DNA from: Elusimicrobiales bacterium
Lineage (GTDB): Bacteria; Elusimicrobiota; Elusimicrobia; Elusimicrobiales; UBA9959
NCBI GenBank assembly: GCA_026419335.1
Contig: JANZZP010000087.1
Coordinates: 1-64,000 of the forward strand
Direction of reading: 5' to 3'
Length of the DNA: 64,000 nucleotides
Below the pieces are notes generated by a model, which searched no databases, was not told where the DNA came from, and saw nothing but the letters and a program-made list of their open reading frames with translations. How positions within the stretch are numbered: the stretch's first letter is position 1; each line of letters begins with the position of its first letter. Both the position numbers and the translations under genes were made by a program. Below, piece after piece: positions 27,055 to 35,491 of the stretch.

Positions 27055-27746
27055 AAAAAAAATGTTTCTTTTTTCTATTCTTTTTTTCTTGTAGTTTATC
27101 AAATGTAAAAGAGTATGTTCAAAATAATTCTTCCTTTGAATATAAATATTGTTCAGTTCATTTTTGCTTTTATTCTAATGAAAATATACATTTAAAAGAT
27201 TTTGTAACAAAAGCAGAAAATATATATCATTATTTTATTTCTAAATATTCATTTTCTCTACCTCATAAATATCCATATAAATTTTTTATAGGAAGTGGAT
27301 TATCTAATTTTAATAATAAAGAAAATGAACTTATATATATTAGTTCGATAGAATTTGTAAGTGAAGCAGTTATTAGCTGTATAATATCAGAGATTTTTTC
27401 ACATAATAAAGAAATATATCCATGGTTATATTATGGTTTTATTTATTGGGTGGTTTTAGATTTTGATTCAAGTTATTTGAGTTATATTAATGTAAATAAA
27501 GATAAAAAAATTAACATGCCTGTTGAAATGTTATTTAATTTAAGTTCAGATATGATTTTAGGAAAAGATAATTTATTTTATAAATCTAATCTTGTTTCAT
27601 TAATATCTTTTATTATAAATAAATATTCTTACATAAGTTTTTCTCTTTTTGTAGAAGATTTGTTTAAAACTGGCAATCCAAGAATATCTTCTTTAAATAT
27701 TTTTGGAAAGGATGTTTTTTTGGAATATGAAAGGATGTTAAGATAA
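27051..27746 (+). CDS. Lipoprotein with degenerate peptidase-MA-like fold (tentative)
   Basis: A 231-residue protein. MKKKCFFFLFFFSC is a lipoprotein signal with the cysteine at residue 14. The rest has no clear family. The order of elements recalls 'peptidase MA' gluzincins: an N-terminal segment with YKYCSVHFCFYSN, then ISCIISEIFSHN at the place of HExxH and PWLYYGFIYWVVLDF at the place of the conserved W..EG.A.Y. If so, both zinc histidines and the glutamate are lost or changed and it is not an active protease. Low certainty on the fold, high on it being a lipoprotein gene between two coupled membrane genes. Confidence 0.45.
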   Translation: MKKKCFFFLFFFSCSLSNVKEYVQNNSSFEYKYCSVHFCFYSNENIHLKDFVTKAENIYHYFISKYSFSLPHKYPYKFFIGSGLSNFNNKENELIYISSIEFVSEAVISCIISEIFSHNKEIYPWLYYGFIYWVVLDFDSSYLSYINVNKDKKINMPVEMLFNLSSDMILGKDNLFYKSNLVSLISFIINKYSYISFSLFVEDLFKTGNPRISSLNIFGKDVFLEYERMLR

Positions 27747-29530
27747 TGGCAATATATAAGCTTTTGATATCTCTGGAAGGTGATTATAATAATAACATAT
27801 ATGATTCTATATACGAGAACATAAGAAAAATGGGAGGGGTGCTATCAGTTCAAATTTTTGATATGAGTGGGGTTATGAAGATAATTTATGATGATGCTGC
27901 TGTTAAGTATGAGAAAATTATCTCAAGAATATTAAGCTTTGATGTCAAAATAAAAAATTATTCTATTGAAAGTGATACATCAAATCAAGTAGATAGCATT
28001 CCATATAATTTGTTAAATTTTAATAAGTTAATATGGATATTTTTAGTTTTTGTTGTGTTTTATTATTCAGATAAGTTTTTGACTAATAAATATATATCTT
28101 TTCCTATTTACTTTTTTATTATATTGTGGTTGAGTTATGATTTTATTAAAAAGCATAAATCTGTTAATAAGACTATAAATATTTATTCTATTACTCTTAT
28201 TTACTTTTTTTCATTTCTTTTATACAAATTGATAGTTGTTCTATTCCCAAGTTTATTTTTAGTTGATTTTGTAAGTTGGTATATAATAGTTTTTTTTATA
28301 TTAGTTATTTATATTGGTTTCTATCTTTTTAACTATTTTTCAATAAAAAATAAAACTTATTCTAGGACTATTAAATCTTTCATGCCTGCATTTATTAAAG
28401 TTAAAAAGGAATCAGGTTTTGAAAGAATTAATATTGAAGATATTATGGAGAATGATGTCGTTATTTTTGAAAAAGGAGATTTCATCTCATCAGATTCAGT
28501 TATAATATTTGGTAAAGCTATTATTGATGAATCTCTTATCAAAGGTAGTAATAATCTAGTTGAAAAAAAAGAAGGAGATGAGATTTATGCTGGATCTTTT
28601 GTGCTTGAGGGAAAAATAGAAGCAAGAATAATTAAAAAACCTAAATTTTCAAATTTTTTTAATATATTATCTTATTCTTCTAAATTTAATAAAAAAGAAT
28701 CGTATTTTATACATATTCCTTTTATTATATTTGATAAATTTTTAATTATTATCCCAATTATAATTTTGTTAATTTCTATTTTTTCTTTTAAAAAATATGT
28801 AAATTTTTCAGTAATAGATTCTATTTTTATATCTATCTTTATTCTTTATCCATACGTTATATGGATAATATTTCCTCTTCTTTATATTTTTTCATCAAGT
28901 TCTGGTATAAAGAGAGGATTTTATATAAAAAATATTGATTCAATAATACCAGTTATTTATTCAAATACAATAGTTTTCTTTTATGATAAAGGGATAGATT
29001 TTCAATCAATAGATATGCTTAGAAAAAATGGATTTGAAACAATTTTGATTTCAGATTCTGGAAAGATTAATGAAAAAAGTAGTAAAGGTTTAGATGTTAC
29101 TTATTATTCAGTTCCTCAAATTCAAAAAGAAGGATATATAATTAAGATGAAACTTGCAGGGAAAAAAATGATTTCTATTGGACGTTCTGTTGAAGATTTA
29201 GTTGCATTGCTGTCGTCGGATGTATCAATTATTACAATGATTCATCCAGAATCTTTTTCTTTTAATTGTGATATTATTCTTTTAAAGAATGAACCCAAGA
29301 TTATTGTTGAATTAAAAAATTATTGTAATTTTATGCTTAATATAATAAAAGAAAATTCATATCTTGTAATTTTATTTCATCTATTTATTTTACCTTTGAT
29401 AATTTTAATAAATGGTATTATGGGCAATATTTATTATATTCAACATATAGTATTTTTTTTGACAATATTTATGCTTATTGTAATTGGTATAAATTCTGCA
29501 AGGGTATATCTATCTTATAGAAAGAGATAA
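27746..29530 (+). CDS. Degenerate P1B-type ATPase (pseudo-pump) lacking the nucleotide-binding domain
   Basis: A 594-residue protein that follows heavy-metal P-type ATPases in order. Residues 3-72 look like an HMA domain without CxxC. Four N-terminal membrane helices span about 91-197. An actuator domain at 228-300 has IIDESLIKGSNN where pumps have DESmlTGES. A membrane pair follows with YPY (368-370) at the CPC position, then GFYIKNIDSIIP and IVFFYDKGID (412-418) at the place of DKTGT. The sequence passes at once to LRKNGFETILISD (TGD region) and SIGRSVEDLVALLSSDVSI (GDGINDAPAL region), then final helices. The nucleotide-binding domain and the signature residues of each step are gone, so pumping is unlikely. 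The reading frame is intact. Confidence 0.7.
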   Translation: MAIYKLLISLEGDYNNNIYDSIYENIRKMGGVLSVQIFDMSGVMKIIYDDAAVKYEKIISRILSFDVKIKNYSIESDTSNQVDSIPYNLLNFNKLIWIFLVFVVFYYSDKFLTNKYISFPIYFFIILWLSYDFIKKHKSVNKTINIYSITLIYFFSFLLYKLIVVLFPSLFLVDFVSWYIIVFFILVIYIGFYLFNYFSIKNKTYSRTIKSFMPAFIKVKKESGFERINIEDIMENDVVIFEKGDFISSDSVIIFGKAIIDESLIKGSNNLVEKKEGDEIYAGSFVLEGKIEARIIKKPKFSNFFNILSYSSKFNKKESYFIHIPFIIFDKFLIIIPIIILLISIFSFKKYVNFSVIDSIFISIFILYPYVIWIIFPLLYIFSSSSGIKRGFYIKNIDSIIPVIYSNTIVFFYDKGIDFQSIDMLRKNGFETILISDSGKINEKSSKGLDVTYYSVPQIQKEGYIIKMKLAGKKMISIGRSVEDLVALLSSDVSIITMIHPESFSFNCDIILLKNEPKIIVELKNYCNFMLNIIKENSYLVILFHLFILPLIILINGIMGNIYYIQHIVFFLTIFMLIVIGINSARVYLSYRKR

Positions 29531-30028
29531 TTAATTATTTAACATACATTTAAATCTCTTAACTGTGTGATGTGTTGCGATTATAAAAAATATAGTTGAT
29601 GATTGTATGTGTAGTGTATAAAGTATTTTTTTAATTTCAATAAATATTGAAAAATAAAGAAAAAAACCAGTTAATGAGGATATTGTAGCAGATAAAAGAA
29701 GTATCCAATTTAAAATAATCCTTATGTATATTAATTTTTTTATTAATAATTCAGCGATTATAACTATGATGATACTTATAATGATAATATGAATCAGTGC
29801 ATGATTTAAAATTTTTTGTTTTGTGGATTGATTAGAATAATTAAGTTTTTGTTTGTTTTCGCTTTCTTTTTTTAGAGCGTTATATTTCTCCCATATATCA
29901 CATATTCCATTTATATTCCTATCAATAAAATCTTGACAATTCCCATAACAAGGAGTTGAAAAAGTAACTCCACTACATTGTGGTTGAGCTGAGATTAAAA
30001 AAGATATCAAATTTATTATTATTATCAT
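29531..30028 (-). CDS. Membrane protein with signal peptide and calcium-loop-like motif (DUF4405-like)
   Basis: A 165-residue protein: N-terminal signal sequence, an exported segment with four cysteines ending in CQDFIDRNINGICDIWEKY (a DxNxDGxCD-type loop like EF-hand or dockerin calcium loops), a polar linker, and about three membrane helices. Histidines NHALIHII and IQSSTIFFIIATHH sit in the helices, as in heme-b-binding DUF4405-like proteins. No function is established. It overlaps the upstream hydrolase gene by four bases and abuts the convergent pseudo-ATPase gene with no gap. Confidence 0.5.
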   Translation of the reverse strand: MIIIINLISFLISAQPQCSGVTFSTPCYGNCQDFIDRNINGICDIWEKYNALKKESENKQKLNYSNQSTKQKILNHALIHIIIISIIIVIIAELLIKKLIYIRIILNWILLLSATISSLTGFFLYFSIFIEIKKILYTLHIQSSTIFFIIATHHTVKRFKCMLNN

Positions 30029-30876
30029 TTTAGACTCCTTATAAAGTCTTTTATAATTTTTTTGTACTTTTTATTTATTAGCGTTTCTCCATGTGTAAGT
30101 CCTTCCATTAGTTCAACTTTTATAACAGGGTTTATTTTATTATAATTTATGAGATTTTGATGATAACAAAGATTATCTTTATTCCCACAAATGATTAATA
30201 TTGGAGTTTTAAAATCTTTTATGTAAGTGTTTATATTAAATTTATCCATTTTTTCTCCACATATTATACGGTATTCTATGTTCATTAAAAAAATTATAGG
30301 ATATTTCAAAATTGAATAATTTTTTATTATATCTATCATTATGTTATATATGCTTGTAAATGGAGAATCAGATATCACAAATTTTAAACTTTTAATTTCA
30401 TAAGCAGCTCTCAGAGCTAAAAAACCACCATACGAGTAACCGAAAATAGCAATATCTGAAAATCCGCGTTCCTTTAAAAACTTTATCCATTTTTGTATAT
30501 CTTCTATTTCATATTTTGAACCACATATATATCCTTCACTTTCTCCAAGTCCTCGTATGTCTATATATAATAATGTGGCGAAGTCGTATAGAAAATAAGT
30601 AAATGGTAGGATATCAGATTTATCAGCAGGCCAACCATGCATAAGTATTATGGCCAATTTTGTTTTTTTATTTTCTATTAACCAACCTTTAAGATTTTTA
30701 TTTTGTGATTCTATATTCACATTTTGCCAGGAGAGATTAAATTCTTGTGGTGTAATTTCACCTTTAAATTTTTTAGGGTTGGTGTATAAATAGAATAAAA
30801 GTATAGATATAATAGATGAAATAATTAAAAAGTAAACAAATGCTTTTATAGTAATTTTTAAAATTATCTTTTTCAT
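30025..30876 (-). CDS. Alpha/beta hydrolase, membrane anchored
   Basis: A 283-residue protein. The N-terminal helix (about 10-30) anchors it in the membrane. The catalytic domain shows LMHGWPADKSD, DIRGLGESEG, the nucleophile elbow FGYSYGGFLALR (serine near residue 147), an aspartate in ICGNKDNLCYHQ and a histidine in EGLTHGETL. This resembles BEM46/serine aminopeptidase S33-like hydrolases. Substrate unknown. It is the first gene of a two-gene minus-strand operon and is divergent from the C39-like gene. Confidence 0.8.
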   Translation of the reverse strand: MKKIILKITIKAFVYFLIISSIISILLFYLYTNPKKFKGEITPQEFNLSWQNVNIESQNKNLKGWLIENKKTKLAIILMHGWPADKSDILPFTYFLYDFATLLYIDIRGLGESEGYICGSKYEIEDIQKWIKFLKERGFSDIAIFGYSYGGFLALRAAYEIKSLKFVISDSPFTSIYNIMIDIIKNYSILKYPIIFLMNIEYRIICGEKMDKFNINTYIKDFKTPILIICGNKDNLCYHQNLINYNKINPVIKVELMEGLTHGETLINKKYKKIIKDFIRSLK

Positions 30877-30959
30877 CTTATTTAATTATATAAAATGAAT
30901 TCTTATTTTAGAAATATAGTTTTTCAAAAATATATAAATTCTGTAAAATATATTTGTGA

Positions 30960-32021
30960 ATGAAATATATTTTTATCTTTCTTTTATTTATGCAAGATGT
31001 TAATTCACAAATGTCTCGAAATATTTTAATTGTAGAGCCAGATGAGATTGAGGTAGTGAAGTTAGAAAATTTTAAAAAGGGTGAAAGACTAAATATATTT
31101 AAAGTTGTTGATGTTAGCAAAAAAGCAGAAATTAAGTTTAGAGTTAGTTCAAAATTCAGTTTTAACCAATTTATATTCTCTGTTTCACCATATATGAATT
31201 TGTCAGATACGATCTGTCTTTTTTCTGATTTTGAAGGTAACAGATATTATCTTGGAAATTTTTCACCTTCTAAATCAGTTAGTTTTTTATCACAAAAAAA
31301 CGATATAAAAGTAGATATTGATATTTTATCTGTTAAAAATAAAGTTTCTGAATTGGATGCTGGTATTGTTTTTTTGGGAGAAGGTAAAAGAGGTATAAAA
31401 CTTATTAATTTAGTTATGACTGATACTAGTCATAAACTTATTTATAAAACTTTTATTCCTACTACCGCTGTAAATATTGAAGTCCCCAAAATTTCACAGA
31501 TGACTCAGCAAGTTGAGTATAATCAAGATATATGTAGTCCAACATCTCTTTCAATGGTATTAAAGTATTACGGTGTTAAAGTTGATACAGTTAGTGTAGC
31601 TGGATATGTTTATGATAATTCTGCATCAATATATGGTAATTGGATTTTTAATACTTCATATGCATCCTTTTTAGGATTTTATGCTTTTATAGCAAGAATT
31701 AATTCATATGACTTTTTGTATAAGATTCTTAAAATTGGTGTTCCTGTTATTGCTAGCATTTCATTTGGACCTGGAGAATTAAAAAATTCTCCCATAAAGA
31801 AAACAAATGGACACCTTGTTGTTATAAAAGGTATTAATAAAAAAGGTGGTATAATTGTTAATGATCCAGCTGGAATTAATGATGAGAGCGTGGAGTTAGT
31901 TTATGACCCTTATGAATTTTTTAAAGCTTGGATAGTTAATAAATATGGTACTTCATATATAATTACAGATGGTGAAAAAATACAAAGTATTATAGAAATT
32001 TTTAAACAGGAGGAAAAATGA
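30960..32021 (+). CDS. Exported C39-like papain-fold peptidase
   Basis: A 353-residue protein with a short signal peptide. After a beta-rich N-terminal half, the peptidase_C39_2 domain starts near residue 180: ISQMTQQVEYNQDICSPTSLSMVLKYYG holds the catalytic cysteine. NGHLVVIKGIN holds the histidine and IVNDPAG the Asn/Asp. All three are present, so it is probably active in the periplasm or outside. The target is unknown. A TAAAAT at 30944-30949 may be the -10 box. The next gene starts in its stop codon (ATGA). Confidence 0.72.
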   Translation: MKYIFIFLLFMQDVNSQMSRNILIVEPDEIEVVKLENFKKGERLNIFKVVDVSKKAEIKFRVSSKFSFNQFIFSVSPYMNLSDTICLFSDFEGNRYYLGNFSPSKSVSFLSQKNDIKVDIDILSVKNKVSELDAGIVFLGEGKRGIKLINLVMTDTSHKLIYKTFIPTTAVNIEVPKISQMTQQVEYNQDICSPTSLSMVLKYYGVKVDTVSVAGYVYDNSASIYGNWIFNTSYASFLGFYAFIARINSYDFLYKILKIGVPVIASISFGPGELKNSPIKKTNGHLVVIKGINKKGGIIVNDPAGINDESVELVYDPYEFFKAWIVNKYGTSYIITDGEKIQSIIEIFKQEEK

Positions 32022-33754
32022 ATAGATATTTTATAATCCTCTCTTTTTTTATGATTCTTTTTGTTGGATGCTCTAAAGTAAATAGGAATAAACTTTTGTA
32101 CTTTGCGCATACTGGAGAAATTACATCACTTGACCCTTCTTATTCTTACGATGCTATAACTCATGGTACTCTAATAAATATTTATGAAACATTAATAGGT
32201 TTTGATGGAAATAAACTTGATAGCTTTATACCATTAATATCTATGGAAGTTCCATCAAAAGATAATGGACTTATTTCCAAGGATGGTAGCATTTATGTTT
32301 TTCCTATAAGAAGAGGGATAAAGTTTCACAATGGTGATGAGCTGATTCCTGAAGATGTAAAATACTCTCTTTTGAGATTTATGATAACAGATATGCCAGG
32401 TGGTCCATCATCTCTTCTTTTAGAACCTATCTTTGGAGTTTCATCTATTAAAGATGGACAGGGAAATTTGAAAATTACAAAAGAGCAGTTTGAGAGAGCT
32501 ATTAAAATTGATGGTGATAATGTTGTTATTAAGCTTGAAAAACCATTTGCTCCTTTTTTATCTATTATAGCAAGGTGGTCTTATGTGATTAATAGTAGAT
32601 TTGCAATTAAATTGGGAGAATGGGATGGTAAATATGAAACAATACGAAATTATTTGAATAGGTCAAAAGACAAATCAGTTCTTATCAATAAAGAATGTGG
32701 GACTGGTCCATTTTTTGTATCAAATTGGGATCAAGCAAAAAAACAAATAATTCTTAAATCATTTGATAGTTATTGGAGAGGAAAAAGTAAGATAGATTTA
32801 GTTATTCAAAAAACAGTTAATGAATTTTCTACTCGTAAATTAATGATAGAAAATGGTGACGCTGATATTATAGAAGTGCCCCGGATATATGAATCTCAAC
32901 TTGAAGGTATAGAAAATATTAAAGTTTATTCAGAACTCAAAAGACTTTCAACAGACCCTGTTTTTTTCTTTACTTTTGATATAAATACTACAGCAAATCC
33001 AGATATAGGTAGTGGTAAGCTTGATGGGAAAGGTATACCACCAGATTTCTTTAAGGATAAAGATGTTAGGAAAGCATTTGCTTATTCTTTTAATTACGAT
33101 CTTTTCCTTAAAGAAACTTTAAGAAATAAGGGAGATAGAGCATATTCTCCTGTACCTAAATCTGTTGCTTTATTTGATATGATAAAAGTGTATGATTATA
33201 ATCTTAAAAAAGCGGAATATCATTTTAAAAAAGCATTTGGTGGTAAACTTTGGGAAAAAGGGTTTAAATTTACTCTTACATATAATACAGGTAGTGATAT
33301 AAGGCAAATTGCATGTGAAATATTAAAGAAAGAGATAGAATCAATAAATTCAAAGTTTAAGATAGATATAAGAGGAATAGATTGGGCACTTTATTTGGAA
33401 AAAGCTCAAAATAGAAAAATGCCTCTTTTTACTAGAGGGTGGGTTGGAGATTATGCAGATCCACATAATTTTATTTTTGCCTTTTATCACTCAGAAGGAA
33501 GATATCCAAAATCTCAAGGTTTTGTAAATAAAGAACTTGACAGGTTAATTGAACTTGCTGTTAAAGAAAATAATTGGAAAAACAGAAAAAAGATTTATGA
33601 AAAAATTATAAATATAGCCAATGAAGAGGTTTATCAAATTTATACAGTTCATCCTTACGGACTTATTGCTGTTAGGAAGGAGATATCTGGTTTTGTTGAT
33701 AATCCTGTTTATATGGGAATTTATTATTACACTATTTCAAAAGGTAATCAATGA
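32018..33754 (+). CDS. Peptide/solute-binding lipoprotein of ABC transporter (SBP family 5)
   Basis: A 578-residue solute-binding protein of OppA/DppA type. The signal peptide ends in the lipobox FVGC. The family pattern is clear: LDPSYSYDAITHGTLINIYETL, FPIRRGIKFHNGDELIPEDVKYSL, GTGPFFVSNWD, DVRKAFAYSFNYDLFL and the late GWVGDYADPHNFI. It would deliver a peptide or similar ligand to an ABC permease in the inner membrane. No permease or ATPase of this class is in the window, so it is an orphan binding protein. Good AGGAGG site before the ATG. Confidence 0.9.
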   Translation: MNRYFIILSFFMILFVGCSKVNRNKLLYFAHTGEITSLDPSYSYDAITHGTLINIYETLIGFDGNKLDSFIPLISMEVPSKDNGLISKDGSIYVFPIRRGIKFHNGDELIPEDVKYSLLRFMITDMPGGPSSLLLEPIFGVSSIKDGQGNLKITKEQFERAIKIDGDNVVIKLEKPFAPFLSIIARWSYVINSRFAIKLGEWDGKYETIRNYLNRSKDKSVLINKECGTGPFFVSNWDQAKKQIILKSFDSYWRGKSKIDLVIQKTVNEFSTRKLMIENGDADIIEVPRIYESQLEGIENIKVYSELKRLSTDPVFFFTFDINTTANPDIGSGKLDGKGIPPDFFKDKDVRKAFAYSFNYDLFLKETLRNKGDRAYSPVPKSVALFDMIKVYDYNLKKAEYHFKKAFGGKLWEKGFKFTLTYNTGSDIRQIACEILKKEIESINSKFKIDIRGIDWALYLEKAQNRKMPLFTRGWVGDYADPHNFIFAFYHSEGRYPKSQGFVNKELDRLIELAVKENNWKNRKKIYEKIINIANEEVYQIYTVHPYGLIAVRKEISGFVDNPVYMGIYYYTISKGNQ

Positions 33755-34380
33755 AAATAAAAAAAGATTCTTATCTTATTGTTAATGCATTAAAAGCAGA
33801 GTTTCCAAATGCTTCTACTGAACTAAAATATTTGAATCCTTTTCAACTTCTTATTGCTACTATACTTTCAGCTCAGACTACTGATATAACGGTGAATAAA
33901 GTTACACCTATCTTATTTAACAAATATCCAGATGCTTTTACGCTTTCAAAAGCTAATTTATCAGATGTGGAGGATATCATAAGGCCAACTGGTTTTTATC
34001 ATCAAAAGGCAAAGTACATAGTTGAAACATCCAAAATAATTATGGATAAGTTTAATGGGAAAGTCCCACAAACTATGGAAGGATTAATGACGCTTAAAGG
34101 AGTTTCAAGAAAAACAGCAAATGTAGTTATTTCAAATGTTTTTGATAAAGCTGAAGGTATAGTAGTAGATACTCATGTTAAAAGAGTTGCAAAAAGAACA
34201 GGTTTTAGTTCATCATCAAATGCCATTCAGATAGAAAAAGATCTTATGAATATATTTGATAAAAAGGATTGGGCTTTTTTGTCTAATGCTTTGGTGCTTC
34301 ATGGGAGATACATATGTAAAGCGAGAAATCCTATGTGTGAAAAATGTAAAATAGAAAAGTGGTGTGAAAAGAATTTCTAA
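33751..34380 (+). CDS. nth: Endonuclease III (base-excision repair DNA glycosylase/AP lyase)
   Basis: A 209-residue protein of normal length. The helix-hairpin-helix LKGVSRKTANVVISNVF contains the catalytic lysine and VDTHVKRVAKR the catalytic aspartate. The [4Fe-4S] site is C-x6-C-x2-C-x5-C in CKARNPMCEKCKIEKWC at the C terminus. It removes oxidised pyrimidines and nicks the abasic site. ATGA coupled to the binding-protein gene. Confidence 0.95.
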   Translation: MKIKKDSYLIVNALKAEFPNASTELKYLNPFQLLIATILSAQTTDITVNKVTPILFNKYPDAFTLSKANLSDVEDIIRPTGFYHQKAKYIVETSKIIMDKFNGKVPQTMEGLMTLKGVSRKTANVVISNVFDKAEGIVVDTHVKRVAKRTGFSSSSNAIQIEKDLMNIFDKKDWAFLSNALVLHGRYICKARNPMCEKCKIEKWCEKNF

Positions 34381-34383
34381 TTT

Positions 34384-35076
34384 ATGATTAGAGCCATTAT
34401 TATACAAACTCAACCTTTTGATGTGTATGAGCAAATGGCGTGTGATGAAATTATGTGTGAAATGCTTCCAGCACCATATATTCTTAGATTTTATAAATGG
34501 AAAGACAAAGGTATTACCTTTGGTTTTTCTCAAAAATTTAGAGAGGTTTATGGCAACTTGGATGAAAAGTTTAAAAATTATCCTATTACTCGTAGACCAA
34601 CTGGTGGTGGTGTTGTGATACATGAATATGATATAACGTTTTCTTTTATTTTTTTTAGCCCTGGAGATTTTAATCCAAGAAAAACTTATGAGATGATTCA
34701 TTCATCTATCTTTAATGTTTATAAAGAAAAAGGATTTAATTTATCTATATCTGTAACTAATACGTCAGATTATAATATAAATAATCCTATTATGGAGTGT
34801 TTTAAAAAACCAGTTGATATGGATCTTATTTTCAGTGGACAAAAGGTTTTAGGAGGTGCGTTAAGAAAATTTTCAGATTATATGCTTTATCAAGCATCTC
34901 TGCAATTTGAAAATGCAAGAAATATTTCTATACATTATGATATTATAAAAACTGCTTTTGAAAATTTATTTAATATTAGTTTCAATTTTTTTAGTATTGA
35001 TGATTCTTATTTATCTAAAATTAATAAGAAAAAGTTTTCAAAATATGCTTCTAAGTTATGGATAGAAAGAATATGA
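34384..35076 (+). CDS. Lipoate-protein ligase A family protein
   Basis: A 230-residue protein of the biotin/lipoate ligase fold. RRPTGGGVVIHEYDITFSF matches the lipoyl-AMP binding loop of LplA, and FSGQKVLGGALRKFSDYMLYQASL contains the conserved catalytic lysine. It probably transfers lipoate or octanoate to 2-oxoacid dehydrogenase or GcvH domains. No lipoyl-domain gene is in the window, and it lacks the C-terminal accessory domain of E. coli LplA. LipM/LplJ-type variants are alternatives. Confidence 0.82.
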   Translation: MIRAIIIQTQPFDVYEQMACDEIMCEMLPAPYILRFYKWKDKGITFGFSQKFREVYGNLDEKFKNYPITRRPTGGGVVIHEYDITFSFIFFSPGDFNPRKTYEMIHSSIFNVYKEKGFNLSISVTNTSDYNINNPIMECFKKPVDMDLIFSGQKVLGGALRKFSDYMLYQASLQFENARNISIHYDIIKTAFENLFNISFNFFSIDDSYLSKINKKKFSKYASKLWIERI

Positions 35077-35092
35077 TAAGAAGGAGGAATAT

Positions 35093-35491
35093 ATGAAAAA
35101 AACTTCTTATGGTTATACATCTCAACATGCAATAGGATTTAAAAAGAAAAAATTACCATCAATTGATATATGGGAAAATCAATATCCAAATAATGATTAT
35201 GTTATAAAAATAATACATCCAGAATTTACTTCAATATGTCCAAAAACAGGTTTGCCTGATTTAGGAACTATCACTATAGAATATGTTCCTGATAAATATT
35301 GTCTTGAGCTTAAATCTTTAAAATATTATTTTCTTGCCTATAGAAATTTAGGTATATTTATGGAAAATGTGGTAAATAATATACTTCAAGATATTGTTAA
35401 ATATGTAAAACCAAAATCAGTTACAGTAATTGGTGATTTTACTCCAAGAGGTGGGATTAAATCAGTAATTACAGCGACTTATAAAAAGTAA
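35093..35491 (+). CDS. queF: PreQ0 reductase QueF (YkvM type)
   Basis: A 132-residue unimodular QueF. Catalytic cysteine in EFTSICPKTGLPDLG, the QueF signature ELKSLKYYFLAYRN and the glutamate in FMENVVN are intact. It reduces the nitrile of 7-cyano-7-deazaguanine with NADPH to preQ1 for queuosine in tRNA. A strong AAGGAGG site precedes the ATG. The other queuosine genes are not in the window. Confidence 0.95.
   Translation: MKKTSYGYTSQHAIGFKKKKLPSIDIWENQYPNNDYVIKIIHPEFTSICPKTGLPDLGTITIEYVPDKYCLELKSLKYYFLAYRNLGIFMENVVNNILQDIVKYVKPKSVTVIGDFTPRGGIKSVITATYKK

Noticed and set aside
27746..29530. Frameshifted or misassembled ordinary metal pump
   Set aside because: The frame is continuous, all motif changes are substitutions spread along the protein, and flanking domains are in order; the N-domain loss is a clean in-frame gap.
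34216..34701. 161-residue minus-strand open frame
   Set aside because: Opposite the well-conserved nth and lipoate ligase genes; low-complexity translation.
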